Assembly (NCBI RefSeq): GCF_014647415.1
Contig: NZ_BMPD01000003.1
Location: forward strand, 372,001 to 436,000
DNA length: 64,000 bases
Direction: 5' to 3'
DNA from: Haloarcula sebkhae
GTDB lineage: Archaea; Halobacteriota; Halobacteria; Halobacteriales; Haloarculaceae
Each line of letters opens with the position of its first letter. The first letter of the stretch is position 1. Made by a program: the position numbers and the translations under genes. The notes under the pieces were generated by a model. It was not told where the DNA came from. It saw only the letters and a list, made by a program, of their open reading frames with translations, and did no database searches. This document shows positions 1-9,324 of this stretch, piece after piece.

Positions 1-1309
1 CCCGGAGCGCCTCGTCGACTGTCAGGCGCTGGCTCGGTTCCGGCGCAGTGACGGCCTGCTGGATGCCATACAGCGGTGAGAGCGGCATACAGTCGCTCCC
101 GAAGGCCAGTTGTGCGCCGGAATCAACGAGGTCGCGGAAGCGGTTCGTCAGCTCGCGACGCTCGCCGAGGCGCTCGTCGTACAGACCCCCCGGCGCTGCC
201 CAGCGGTGGAAGTTCGGCTGGGCCGAAACGACCAGTGGCGACGCTGCCAGTCGCTCCACCAGGTCACCGGTGAGGACCTCGGCGTGTTCGACACGGTGGC
301 GCTCGTCCGCGGCGTCGACGGACTCGATAGCCGAGAGTAGCGCGTCGATAGCCGCATCGCCGATGGCGTGGGCGGCGAACTGGAGGCCCGCGTCGTCGAC
401 CGCCGACACGAGTTCCCGAAGTGCGTCGGGGTCCGTCCGCCACTCGCCGACGCTGTCGCTGTCGGCGTATGGGTCCCGGAGCCGCGCGGTTCCGGCCCCG
501 AGCGACCCGTCGGTGTACGCCTTGATCGCGCCCGTCCGGACGCGGTTGCTCCCGTGGTTCGTCACCAGACCGAGTTCTCTGATTGCATCGAGGTGGTCCG
601 CCCAGTAGTTGAGGCGGACTCGCAGGGAAAGGGTGTTTTCGGTGTCTAAATCGCGGTACACTCGTGGGGCATGCGACTGCCGCACCATGTCGTGGACGGC
701 GGTGATCCCCTTCGAGAGCGCCACCTCCTGTGCAGCCAGCAGGTACTCCCGAGTCTGTGTGTAGTCGGGCGCGATGGCGTCGAAGACGGCCTCAGCGGCT
801 TCCTCGACGAGAACGCCGGTCGGCGCGCCGTCCTCGGTCCGAACGCCGTCGTCGGGTAGGTCTAGCACGTCCAGCGCGGTGTGGTTCACTGACACGGTGT
901 GCAGGTCCTCGCGTGCGGCCGCAACGGGGCGCTGGGTACTTACTCGGTCCAGTGTCGCCGCCCGCAGCAAAGTTCCGCCCCAGTCGCTCTCATCGTAGCC
1001 GAAGCCGAGTATCCAGCCCTCGCCGTCGTCGGCCGCCAGCAGCCGGTCGATGCAGTCGTCTGGGCCGTCTGCCCCGGCAAGGTCCGCCTCGACCGCACGC
1101 CGGCCGACGATGTCCAGATGCGTGTGGGCGTCGATGAAGCCGGGCAACAGAACGCCACCGCGACAGTCGACGATCTCGGCACTCGCCGTCGAGAGTTCGG
1201 CCGGGTCTCCGACAGCGGTAACTGTGCCGTCCGTTACTGCGACCGCGGACGCCGGGTCGTCGCCGGTCAGTGGTCGCACCTCACAGTTCGTGAATACGCG
1301 GTCGACCAT
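1..1309 (-). CDS. Amidohydrolase 3 family (YtcJ-like) hydrolase, 3' end cut by window edge
   Basis: A metal-dependent hydrolase of the amidohydrolase superfamily; 436 residues are visible and the C-terminus lies outside the window. From the ATG at 1309 the protein starts MVDRVFTNCEV, carries the barrel metal motif GFIDAHTHLD (about residues 57-66), and later HAIGDAAIDALL, RVEHAEVL and FGSDCMPLSPL, which match the remaining His/Asp positions of YtcJ-type enzymes. The family acts on C-N bonds of varied substrates, so the substrate cannot be named. It is divergent from hmgA with 81 bp between the two starts, so the promoters share that gap. Confidence 0.85.
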   Translation of the reverse strand, partial: MVDRVFTNCEVRPLTGDDPASAVAVTDGTVTAVGDPAELSTASAEIVDCRGGVLLPGFIDAHTHLDIVGRRAVEADLAGADGPDDCIDRLLAADDGEGWILGFGYDESDWGGTLLRAATLDRVSTQRPVAAAREDLHTVSVNHTALDVLDLPDDGVRTEDGAPTGVLVEEAAEAVFDAIAPDYTQTREYLLAAQEVALSKGITAVHDMVRQSHAPRVYRDLDTENTLSLRVRLNYWADHLDAIRELGLVTNHGSNRVRTGAIKAYTDGSLGAGTARLRDPYADSDSVGEWRTDPDALRELVSAVDDAGLQFAAHAIGDAAIDALLSAIESVDAADERHRVEHAEVLTGDLVERLAASPLVVSAQPNFHRWAAPGGLYDERLGERRELTNRFRDLVDSGAQLAFGSDCMPLSPLYGIQQAVTAPEPSQRLTVDEALR

Positions 1310-1390
1310 ACAGACGCCGGGCGCGGCGACTGCAAAACTCTTGGCCCGCCAAGAGCAACTGTTAGGAGTCCCGAAGCCACACCGGTCAGT

Positions 1391-2608
1391 ATGACCGACT
1401 CCGACGTCGTCGCGCTCGCAGAGCGCGTTCGTGACGGTGAGTTGCGGATCTACGAACTGGAAGACCACGCTGACCCCGATACTGCAGCGGCGGCCCGCAG
1501 ACACCTGCTGGCCGAGGAGACCGACACGGACCTCTCTGCTGTCGGCGACTACACCTTCGACGCCGCCGACGCCGAGAGCAACATCGAGAACATGGTTGGC
1601 GCGGCACAGGTCCCGATGGGCGTCGTCGGCCCGCTGCCTGTCGATGGTGGAGCCGCTGACGGCGACCACCACCTCCCGCTGGCGACCAGCGAGGGGGCGC
1701 TGCTGGCCTCAGTCAACCGCGGTGTCTCGACCATCCGCAACGCCGGCGGTGCAACCGCTCGCGTCCTCAAATCCGGGATGACCCGTGCGCCGGTGTTTCG
1801 CGTCGAGGACGTAGCCGAGGCGGGCGAGGTGTCGGCCTGGGTCCGCGAACATGTCGACACGCTGGCCGACGCCGCCGAGTCGACGACGAGCCACGGCGAA
1901 CTGCAGGACGTGACACCCTACGTCGTCGGCGACAGCGTCTTCTTGCGGTTCTCCTACGATACCAAGGACGCGATGGGGATGAACATGGCTACCATCGCGA
2001 CCGAAGCGGCCTGCGATATCGTCGAGTCCGAGACGCCGGCCGACCTCGTGGCGCTGTCGGGCAACCTCTGTTCGGACAAGAAGCCCGCTGCCATCAACGC
2101 TGTCGAGGGTCGAGGCCGTACCGTCGCCGCCGACGTACTCATCCCCCACGAACAGGTCGAGGATCGACTCGATACGACCTCCGACGCCATCGTCGAGGCC
2201 AACACCCGAAAGAACCTCGTCGGCTCCGCAAAGGCCGGCGCGCTGGGGTTCAACGCCCACGCCGCCAATGTCGTCGCCGCCGCGTTCCTCGCGCTCGGGC
2301 AGGATATGGCACAGGTGGTCGAGGGGAGCAACGCTATCACGACGGTCGACGCCCGCGAGGACGGCCTGTACGCCTCAGTCACCATCGCATCGCTGGAGGT
2401 CGGTACCGTCGGCGGCGGCACGGGCCTGCCAACCCAGTCCGAAGCGCTTGACGTGCTGGGGTACAGCGGCGGCGGCGACCCTGCCGGGAGCAACGCCGAC
2501 GCGCTCGCCGAAGTCATCGCCGCTGGCGCGCTGGCTGGCGAACTCTCGTTGCTTGCGGCACTGTCCTCGCGCCACCTCTCCTCGGCGCACGCCGACCTCG
2601 GGCGGTAA
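1391..2608 (+). CDS. hmgA: 3-hydroxy-3-methylglutaryl-CoA reductase (NADPH), class I
   Basis: Reduces HMG-CoA to mevalonate, the committed step to archaeal isoprenoid lipids; it is the target of mevinolin/simvastatin in haloarchaea. The 405-residue protein shows ENMVGAAQVPMG (66-77), the catalytic Glu in ATSEGALL (98-105), KDAMGMN (192-198), the catalytic Lys in SDKKPAAIN (228-236), the Asp in GQDMAQ (303-308) and the C-terminal His region SSRHLSSAH. There is no membrane anchor, as in other archaeal enzymes. The frame is open upstream to 899, but homology begins at MTDSDVVALAERV, so 1391 is chosen. Confidence 0.97.
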   Translation: MTDSDVVALAERVRDGELRIYELEDHADPDTAAAARRHLLAEETDTDLSAVGDYTFDAADAESNIENMVGAAQVPMGVVGPLPVDGGAADGDHHLPLATSEGALLASVNRGVSTIRNAGGATARVLKSGMTRAPVFRVEDVAEAGEVSAWVREHVDTLADAAESTTSHGELQDVTPYVVGDSVFLRFSYDTKDAMGMNMATIATEAACDIVESETPADLVALSGNLCSDKKPAAINAVEGRGRTVAADVLIPHEQVEDRLDTTSDAIVEANTRKNLVGSAKAGALGFNAHAANVVAAAFLALGQDMAQVVEGSNAITTVDAREDGLYASVTIASLEVGTVGGGTGLPTQSEALDVLGYSGGGDPAGSNADALAEVIAAGALAGELSLLAALSSRHLSSAHADLGR

Positions 2609-2629
2609 TCCCGGCTTCGGGGCGGTGCG

Positions 2630-2983
2630 CTATCGCTCCCGGCTCTGGCTCACCAGAAAGCCGGCCCCCGCGACGAGCACGATGACGCCGGCGAGCAGGA
2701 GCGCTTCCCGCCCGAGCAGCGGACCCAGCACAAGCAACGCCCACGCGACGGCGAACACCCCGTGAGCGATGGCGAACAGCCGGCGGCCCCGACGAGCGAA
2801 CACGACCGTCCCCAGCGTGAACCCAAGCGTGAGAACGACCGCCGAGAGCGCGACCGTGCTCACCCGCAGCGAACCGACTGCAACGGGTTCGACGACCGGC
2901 GTGAGCAAGAACAGCAGTCCAGAGAGGCCGACGAGCGTCCCGACCGCGACCGGCCCGGGCTCGAAATCCAGTGTCGTGGTCAT
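2630..2983 (-). CDS. Small four-helix membrane protein
   Basis: A 117-residue protein of four hydrophobic helices with short loops, including the basic turn ARRGRRLF between helices 2 and 3, and a charged C-terminus (SQSRER). I do not recognise a function. Its ATG overlaps the stop of the upstream zinc-ribbon gene by 4 bp (2980-2983), so the two are co-transcribed. It ends 21 bp from the convergent hmgA stop. Codon use is like the neighbours. Confidence 0.75.
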   Translation of the reverse strand: MTTTLDFEPGPVAVGTLVGLSGLLFLLTPVVEPVAVGSLRVSTVALSAVVLTLGFTLGTVVFARRGRRLFAIAHGVFAVAWALLVLGPLLGREALLLAGVIVLVAGAGFLVSQSRER

Positions 2984-3504
2984 AGCAGCCGGTACTGCCC
3001 CCGGCTTTCCGATGCCTCGCCGGCACGAACCAGCTTTTTCAACGCCTTCCGTGTGTACGACGCCGGGACGCCACGCTCCTCGGCGTAGCCTACGATATCG
3101 TCCTCGGTCGGCTCGTCCAGCTCCCGCAACGCGTTCGTTACCGTTTCCTTGCGGCTCGATCCGCCCGTCGCCCCCTGTTCGGCGCGGTCGGCAGCCGCCG
3201 ACACGGCGTCGGTGTCGACGCCCGAATCTTCGAGGTATGTCTCGTCGTCTACCCCCGCGTCGTCGACCTGCCGCTCCATCTCGGCGTAGGAGTCCAGCTC
3301 CGCGAAGGCGTCACCCTCCCCCCGTCGGTTCGCCAGCATCGACGCCCGAACCTCGCGGGCGTGGGCCTCATCGTCCGTTTCGACGAACTTCCGGCGCTTC
3401 TCGTGTTTGCGGCGCGTGCCACACCGCGGGCACTGGGTCGTCTCCGGTCGCCCCTCGGTGACCCACAGCGCGCTACAATCACTACACCCGACGACCGCGT
3501 ACAT
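2980..3504 (-). CDS. Zinc-ribbon plus winged-helix protein (DUF5817-like)
   Basis: A 174-residue haloarchaeal protein. The N-terminus has two Cys pairs, CSDC (7-10) and CPRC (25-28), forming a zinc ribbon. A charged, probably helical, middle follows (about 35-110). The C-terminal 60 residues (VTNALRELDEPTEDDI...YTRKALKKLVRAGEASE) look like a winged helix. I recall this family as DUF5817. The architecture suggests a nucleic-acid-binding or transcription-associated role, which is inference only. First gene of a two-gene unit with the membrane protein that overlaps its stop codon. Confidence 0.8.
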   Translation of the reverse strand: MYAVVGCSDCSALWVTEGRPETTQCPRCGTRRKHEKRRKFVETDDEAHAREVRASMLANRRGEGDAFAELDSYAEMERQVDDAGVDDETYLEDSGVDTDAVSAAADRAEQGATGGSSRKETVTNALRELDEPTEDDIVGYAEERGVPASYTRKALKKLVRAGEASESRGQYRLL

Positions 3505-3596
3505 GCCTTTCTGTCAGGGCCGGACAGTACTGAATCCACCGACGTCGGATGCCGGGGGACGAAGGCTTAGGTGCGGTGGACCTGACATAGCTGAGC

Positions 3597-3935
3597 ATGG
3601 AAGAAGTACCACAGGCGGCCTGTGAGACAGTCGAAGCAGTCGACGGCGTGCACCTGACACAGATGGCCGTCGGAGAGCAGATGAGTGTCCAGCAGTTCCA
3701 TATCGAACCCGGTGCGGCCGTCCCGGAACACAGCCACCGCCACGAACAGGTCGGCTATGTGGTGAAAGGAACCTTCACCTTCCATGTCAACGGCGAGGAG
3801 TACGTCATCGGCCCCGGAGACTCCTACGTGGTCCCGAGCGAGGAACCGCACGAGGCGCGCAACGACGGCGAGGAGCCGGTCCGCGGCATTGACGTGTTCA
3901 GTCCGCCCAGACCGAACCCGGACTGGCAGGACTAA
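3597..3935 (+). CDS. Single-domain cupin protein
   Basis: A 112-residue β-barrel protein of the cupin_2 family. Cupin motif 1 is seen as PEHSHRHEQVGYVVKG (about 43-58) and motif 2 as GDSYVVPSEEPHEARN (about 75-90), giving the usual His/His/Glu/His metal set. Small cupins of this kind range from isomerases to dioxygenases and sensors, so no reaction is assigned. It is a stand-alone gene between a divergent zinc-ribbon gene and a lipoprotein gene that begins 37 bp downstream. Confidence 0.88.
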   Translation: MEEVPQAACETVEAVDGVHLTQMAVGEQMSVQQFHIEPGAAVPEHSHRHEQVGYVVKGTFTFHVNGEEYVIGPGDSYVVPSEEPHEARNDGEEPVRGIDVFSPPRPNPDWQD

Positions 3936-3972
3936 CCACAACTGTTTGAGTCCTGCGGCCGTATGGTAGCTA

Positions 3973-4770
3973 ATGACGCGGGCAGTGGCTGCCATCGTGA
4001 CGCTCGCGCTCGTACTCGCCGGGTGTTCTGGATTCGTTCAGCCGGACAGCCCCGAGACGGTCACGCCGGCAGCGGTGCCGACCGACGGGGTCGGGTATCC
4101 GCCGGGCGTGAGCGACGACGCAGTGGTGCCGTCAACGCTGGCCAGCGCTCACGCGCGGACGCTCGCGACGACGAACTACACGCTGGTCACCCGCCAGCAG
4201 GTCACCGACAGCAACGGGACGGTACTCCGTCGGTCCAACCACACGCGCTACGTCGCGGCGAACAAGACGACGTACGCCGGGCGGTTCCGCCAGAACGGCA
4301 CCGAACTGAACACGTTCACCACCCGCATCGACTACTGGACCAACGGTTCCATCGTCGCGGCCCAGTACGACGAGCGAGCGAACGGGCGTAACCGGATCAC
4401 GTGGCCGGTCCGCGACGACGGCCCGGTCTCGGATCTCTCGGAGCGCCGGACGATACGTAGCGTCGGCGAAGCCGTTACTCTCTCTGTCGCCGACCGGAGT
4501 GACGGCGTTGTCGTCCTCGTTGGGACTCGTTTCACGAATCCTGACAGGCTCAATACACCGCTGTTCGTGAGCGACCCCCGAAACGTCTCCGTCCGACTCC
4601 GCGTCAGCCACGACGGCACCGTTTCGGCGTTTCGGCTGGCCTTCGACGCTGAACGAAGCGACCGGCAGGTTCGTGTCACACAAGAGATGCGGCTACGACA
4701 TATCGGGTCGACGACAGTGAAACAGCCGGAGTGGGTCGCAAACACGACCCAGCGGTCGCTTCAGGACTAA
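3973..4770 (+). CDS. Haloarchaeal lipoprotein of unknown function
   Basis: A 265-residue exported protein with a short signal peptide and lipobox LVLAGCSG (Cys18), so it should be lipid-anchored on the outer face of the membrane. The mature part is rich in Thr, Asn and Arg with many N-X-S/T sequons (NYT, NGT, NHT, NKT), and resembles the widespread haloarchaeal lipoproteins with alternating β-strands (I recall DUF7537). No catalytic motif is visible. It begins 37 bp after the cupin gene and may share its transcript. Confidence 0.82.
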   Translation: MTRAVAAIVTLALVLAGCSGFVQPDSPETVTPAAVPTDGVGYPPGVSDDAVVPSTLASAHARTLATTNYTLVTRQQVTDSNGTVLRRSNHTRYVAANKTTYAGRFRQNGTELNTFTTRIDYWTNGSIVAAQYDERANGRNRITWPVRDDGPVSDLSERRTIRSVGEAVTLSVADRSDGVVVLVGTRFTNPDRLNTPLFVSDPRNVSVRLRVSHDGTVSAFRLAFDAERSDRQVRVTQEMRLRHIGSTTVKQPEWVANTTQRSLQD

Positions 4771-4791
4771 TAGTCCGCCTGCAGAGAACAA

Positions 4792-5016
4792 TCAGGCGCT
4801 ACCGAGCGCAGGCACGACTCGGCGTGAGGCGAGCATATAGCTGGCGTACAGGAGAACCAGACCCATGTACACCTCCCAGGCAGCGAACGCGGAGATACCG
4901 CCAGACAGGTCGGCGAGAGCGGCCTGTTCGGTGAGCGCTCCCCCGACGGTTAGTCCGGCCGCGAGCAGCGTCGAGAGCAGGAGTTCGAATAGCTCCGGAA
5001 TCGATTCTGAAACCAT
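4792..5016 (-). CDS. Small two-helix membrane protein
   Basis: A 74-residue protein with a first hydrophobic segment around LLLSTLLAAGLTVGGAL and a second around WEVYMGLVLLYASYML, ending in a basic stretch (ASRRVVPALGSA). Function unknown. It is convergent with the lipoprotein gene (21 bp apart) and divergent from the next small membrane protein. Acidic/hydrophobic composition and third-position GC bias support coding. Confidence 0.65.
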   Translation of the reverse strand: MVSESIPELFELLLSTLLAAGLTVGGALTEQAALADLSGGISAFAAWEVYMGLVLLYASYMLASRRVVPALGSA

Positions 5017-5097
5017 GTGTGTGCGGATATCACTACGAATGCGTTTGTAGCTCTTTCGATCCGAGAGAGCTTAGTAGCCCCACGAGAACTCACCTGT

Positions 5098-5325
5098 ATG
5101 AGTCAAAACTTGAACGCGGACTACGCGACACTCGCAAAGCGCGGGTTCATGCTCGGGGCAGGGCTGTTCCTCCTCGGCATTGCGGGCGAAGTCGCCGGGA
5201 GCGCCGTTCTCGGGACGCTGCCTGCTTGGGGCGACACGCTGCTGGTCGACATAGAAATGCTTGGCATTCTCCTCGGACTCCTCTCGCCGCTCGTGTTCGG
5301 CGTGGTTATGCCGCTGACCGAGTAA
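5098..5325 (+). CDS. Small haloarchaeal membrane protein
   Basis: A 75-residue protein starting MSQNLNADYATLAKRGF with two hydrophobic helices (about 18-38 and 50-72). The frame is open upstream to 5017, but the sequence before 5098 is unlike halophilic protein, so this ATG is preferred. Function unknown. It is divergent from the neighbouring two-helix protein, with 81 bp between starts. Confidence 0.7.
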   Translation: MSQNLNADYATLAKRGFMLGAGLFLLGIAGEVAGSAVLGTLPAWGDTLLVDIEMLGILLGLLSPLVFGVVMPLTE

Positions 5326-5471
5326 CGCTTCTCGGACCGGATACGCTCCGTAGAGAAAAGAGGCCGCCGAGCGACAGTTCTGCTCTCTTGACAGACCCCG
5401 CGCCTGTCTCGTCGCTCTCGACCCGTACTGTGCGATAAAAATGGAGCGTCTCTGTAGGCAGCTTGACTCGC

Positions 5472-6734
<1,263 letters not shown>

Positions 6735-6884
6735 ATTCCGCCAATTGATAGTCGCCCCTAAAGGCGTGCCGCTTTGCCTCAGACGTGGTAACACAGTGCG
6801 TAAAGAAAGGTCACGACCGCATGCCGGCACGTCACTATCGCAACTGCCGGAGGTGATATGCCTTTCGTGTGTCAACGGGGCTGT

Positions 6885-7727
6885 ATGCAGGTCATCGTCC
6901 ACGGCGGCGCGGGCAGTCCACCGGAGTCACCGGCTACTCGGCAGGAAACGCTCACAGACGCCGCTGAACAGGCAACGGCGGCGGAGGGTCCGATGGAGGC
7001 GGTGCTGGCCGCGCTTCGCCCCCTCGAATCTGACCCGGCGTTCAACGCTGGCGTCGGTGGCGCTGTCCAGAGTGACGGCGAAGTCCGGACTGACGCCGGA
7101 GTGATGACCCACGATGGCCAGACCGGCGCGGCGTGTGCAATGTCTGGTGTTGTACACGCTGCGGATGTAGCCTATACTGTGGCAACTGAGACGCCACATG
7201 TCCTCCTTGCCGGCGACGAAGCCGTTGCGTTCGCGGCGGGTTCCGGCGTCGAAACCGGTCGCGACCTTACGACTGCAGAGACCCGACAGCGATACGAGGC
7301 CGCTGACCCACCCGACGGAGGCCCTGCTGACCATCTCGACTGGGTCCGTGAGCATTTCAGCGGTACTGACACTGTCGGCGCGGTTGCGACCGACGGGGAC
7401 CGGCTCGCCGCGGCGACTTCGACCGCCGGGCGCTGGTACGCGCTGGCTGGTCGGGTCGGGGACGTACCCCAGATCGGTGCTGGCTTCTACGCGGACGACC
7501 GCGGCGGCGCGAGCGCGACCGGTGAAGGGGAAGCCATTGCCCGGTTCGGGCTGGCTCGTCGCGCCGTCGAACTCCTAGACACGTACGGCCCGAAACAGGC
7601 CGCCGAAGAAGCGATCGCCGAGTTCGAGGACGCGACTGGCGGGCGTGCCGGCGTAATCGTTCTCGACCATGCCGGCCACACCGGAGCCGAACGGAACACC
7701 GCCGCGATGCAGACCGCGACGAGATAG
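6885..7727 (+). CDS. Isoaspartyl peptidase / L-asparaginase (Ntn-hydrolase, type 2)
   Basis: Self-cleaving N-terminal-nucleophile hydrolase that removes β-aspartyl linkages or hydrolyses asparagine. The 280-residue form starts MQVIVHGGAG, the canonical family opening. The autocleavage site is TDTVGAVATD, with Thr163 as the nucleophile, followed by LAAATSTAG and RVGDVPQIGAG, all family hallmarks. A second in-frame ATG at 6858 lies 4 nt after a GGAGG sequence (6849-6853), so a form nine residues longer may be made. It is divergent from icd and followed 43 bp later by map. Confidence 0.92.
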   Translation: MQVIVHGGAGSPPESPATRQETLTDAAEQATAAEGPMEAVLAALRPLESDPAFNAGVGGAVQSDGEVRTDAGVMTHDGQTGAACAMSGVVHAADVAYTVATETPHVLLAGDEAVAFAAGSGVETGRDLTTAETRQRYEAADPPDGGPADHLDWVREHFSGTDTVGAVATDGDRLAAATSTAGRWYALAGRVGDVPQIGAGFYADDRGGASATGEGEAIARFGLARRAVELLDTYGPKQAAEEAIAEFEDATGGRAGVIVLDHAGHTGAERNTAAMQTATR

Positions 7728-7770
7728 CCAGAGGGAAACCCCTTTGCCCGCCACCGACTAACCGGCGTGC

Positions 7771-8667
7771 ATGACTGACGTGGACTTCGATTCCGAGGAG
7801 TACGAGAAATGCCGCGAAGCGGGCGAGATTCTGGCACAGGTGCGCGACGAGGCGGCCGAACGCGTCGAGGTGGGCGTCTCCCACCTCGAAGTCGCCCAGT
7901 GGGCAGAGGACAAGATCCGGGAGCTTGGCGGTAAGCCGGCGTTCCCGGTGAACATCTCTATTGATGAGGAGGCTGCCCACGCCACGCCCGAGCGCGACGA
8001 CGACGCTACGTTCGGCGAGGAGATGGTCAACCTCGACATCGGTGTCCACGTCGATGGGTGGCTCGCTGATACCGCCGTAACCGTCGACCTCTCCGGGCAG
8101 GACGAACTCGCTGAAGCGCCTGCGGAGGCCCTGGACGCCGCGCTGGACGTCGCCGGCCCCGGTGTCGACGTGGGCCAGATCGGCGCAGCCGTCGAGGAGG
8201 TCATCGAAGGGTACGGCTACAACCCCGTCGTGAACCTCACCGGCCACGGACTCGGCCACTGGGAGCAACACACGTCGCCGAATATCCCGAACCGCGAAGT
8301 GGCACAGGGCGCGACGCTCGACGTGGGCGACGTGGTCGCTATCGAGCCGTTCGCCACCGACGGCCGTGGCAAGGTACAGGAAGGAGCCGACGAGGAGATT
8401 TTCGCCCTCGAACGGGAAGGGTCGGTACGGAACCGGCAGGCCCGGCAGGTCCTCGAACAGATCACCGAGGAGTACCGCACGCTACCGTTTGCCGCCCGCT
8501 GGCTCGACTCGCCGCGAGCGGAGATGGCGCTTCGCCGCCTGAAACAGCAGGACATCGTCCACGGCTACCCAGTGCTCAAAGAGCAGGACGGCGCGTACGT
8601 CAGCCAGAAGGAACACACCGTCATCATCACCGAGGACGGCTGTGAAGTGACGACGCGCTCGCGGTAG
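7771..8667 (+). CDS. map: Methionine aminopeptidase, type II
   Basis: Removes the initiator Met from nascent proteins, which is essential in archaea. The 298-residue protein has the pita-bread fold with the type II insertion of about 60 residues. Metal ligands are visible: Asp89 and Asp100 in LDIGVHVDGWLADTAVTVD, His159 in TGHGLG, Glu192 in IEPFA and Glu281 in QKEHTVII; His70 is the substrate-side His. It lies in the same orientation as the asparaginase gene 43 bp upstream. Downstream is the G-rich hairpin tandem repeat. Confidence 0.97.
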   Translation: MTDVDFDSEEYEKCREAGEILAQVRDEAAERVEVGVSHLEVAQWAEDKIRELGGKPAFPVNISIDEEAAHATPERDDDATFGEEMVNLDIGVHVDGWLADTAVTVDLSGQDELAEAPAEALDAALDVAGPGVDVGQIGAAVEEVIEGYGYNPVVNLTGHGLGHWEQHTSPNIPNREVAQGATLDVGDVVAIEPFATDGRGKVQEGADEEIFALEREGSVRNRQARQVLEQITEEYRTLPFAARWLDSPRAEMALRRLKQQDIVHGYPVLKEQDGAYVSQKEHTVIITEDGCEVTTRSR

Positions 8668-8764
8668 CGCGACACCGGTTTCGAACCCGTTGGGTGATCT
8701 CGGACTACTGTTCTCGAGTAGCAACGCTATCGCTCGGAAGGCGTGTGAAAGGGTGGGGTGTGTG

Positions 8765-8789
8765 GCCACACAGTCAGAGACCGTGTGGC
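8765..8789. other. Hairpin 1 of the tandem repeat
   Basis: A perfect 7-bp stem, GCCACAC (8765-8771) with GTGTGGC (8783-8789), closes an 11-nt loop AGTCAGAGACC. The second copy keeps the loop exactly but has the sixth stem pair changed from A-T to G-C. Confidence 0.8.
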
Positions 8790-8819
8790 GTATTGAAACG
8801 GGTGGGTGGGGGGTGTGTG

Positions 8820-8844
8820 GCCACGCAGTCAGAGACCGCGTGGC
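8820..8844. other. Hairpin 2 of the tandem repeat, with a compensatory base-pair change
   Basis: Stem GCCACGC (8820-8826) with GCGTGGC (8838-8844) and the same 11-nt loop as hairpin 1. Both sides of one pair differ from hairpin 1 (A to G, T to C), keeping the stem perfect. Confidence 0.8.
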
Positions 8845-8853
8845 GTACGGAAA

Positions 8854-8871
8854 GGGTGGGGTGGGGTGGGG
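8854..8871 (+). other. Canonical G-quadruplex motif
   Basis: Four G runs (3, 4, 4 and 4 Gs) separated by single T residues, the most stable class of predicted G-quadruplex. It is the enlarged G-block of repeat unit 3 and lies 12 bp past the stop codon of the convergent zinc-ribbon gene. Confidence 0.75.
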
Positions 8872-8883
8872 TGTGTGGGATGG

Positions 8884-9054
8884 TTAGGCGTTGTTCATCC
8901 GCGTCGACGTGGTTGTCCCACAGAGTTGACACTCGCTAACCCGATACGGCTCTCGGGAAAACGCCGCGTTTTCGCGTTTATCGGACTCTGTCTGTATCTG
9001 GACACGCACGGCGTGCGGTGTCTCACGGTCACACGTCGAACAGTGTTCGGCCAT
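8884..9054 (-). CDS. Small zinc β-ribbon protein
   Basis: A 56-residue protein starting MAEHCSTCDRETPHAV and containing two Cys pairs, CSTC (5-8) and CQLC (near 43-46), spaced as in a one-domain zinc ribbon; it ends STRMNNA. Haloarchaea encode many such micro-proteins (I recall this one as DUF7835). A TATA-like stretch on the minus strand near 9110 is 29 bp before another in-frame ATG at 9081, so a leaderless form nine residues longer is possible; the Cys-containing core points to 9054. Its 3' end abuts the G-rich repeat. Confidence 0.8.
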   Translation of the reverse strand: MAEHCSTCDRETPHAVRVQIQTESDKRENAAFSREPYRVSECQLCGTTTSTRMNNA

Positions 9055-9324
9055 GTCAACGCCGTCGTTTATCGCTGCCATCCCGCCTGATACAAACCCG
9101 GTAGAGAGTATAAAAACCACCTTCAGTTCTGGTCCGTTCAGCACTGTTTATCGCAGGACTGCGACCGATTTCAGCCGATTACAACCTCAGATTCTACGAG
9201 AATGTTTAAAAAGCCTTCTGAGGCCACAGAGGCCGGTCAGGTTGCGTGAACGGCCAATGCTTTTATATATCTCTTTCCCGGCATCAGTCACGTCGTTTTT
9301 GCTGGTGGGTCGACAACTGGCGGT
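9055..9324. other. Intergenic region, divergent promoters
   Basis: A 270-bp AT-richer gap between the divergent zinc-ribbon and HIT genes. It holds TATA-like sequences at 9203-9212 and 9261-9270 for the plus strand and near 9106-9115 for the minus strand. No reading frame in it looks like halophilic protein. Confidence 0.6.
9261..9270 (+). promoter_or_regulatory. TATA box, probable promoter of the HIT gene
   Basis: TTTTATATAT in a GC-rich genome, 55-64 nt before the HIT start codon. A start site about 27 nt downstream would leave a leader of about 30 nt, unlike the leaderless majority here. Confidence 0.5.

Larger units (their letters stand above)
8747..8880. repeat. G-rich tandem repeat, two hairpin units and a third partial unit
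   Basis: Each unit has the order GAAA, a run of GGGGT-like blocks, GTGTGG, then a hairpin. Units start at 8747, 8795 and 8850. Units 1 and 2 share the loop AGTCAGAGACC; unit 3 has only the G-block and GTGTGG before the stop of the convergent gene. The G-block grows from unit 1 to unit 3, as expected from slippage. It lies between the 3' ends of two convergent genes, so it would be transcribed in 3' UTRs. Function unknown. Confidence 0.85.

Noticed and set aside
899..1390. Upstream extension of hmgA in the same frame
   Set aside because: The extra 164 codons overlap the divergent amidohydrolase and are not conserved; hmgA homology starts at 1391.
8747..8880. Possible CRISPR array
   Set aside because: Only two complete units; the parts between the conserved hairpins are variable-length G blocks, not unique spacers, and no cas gene lies near.
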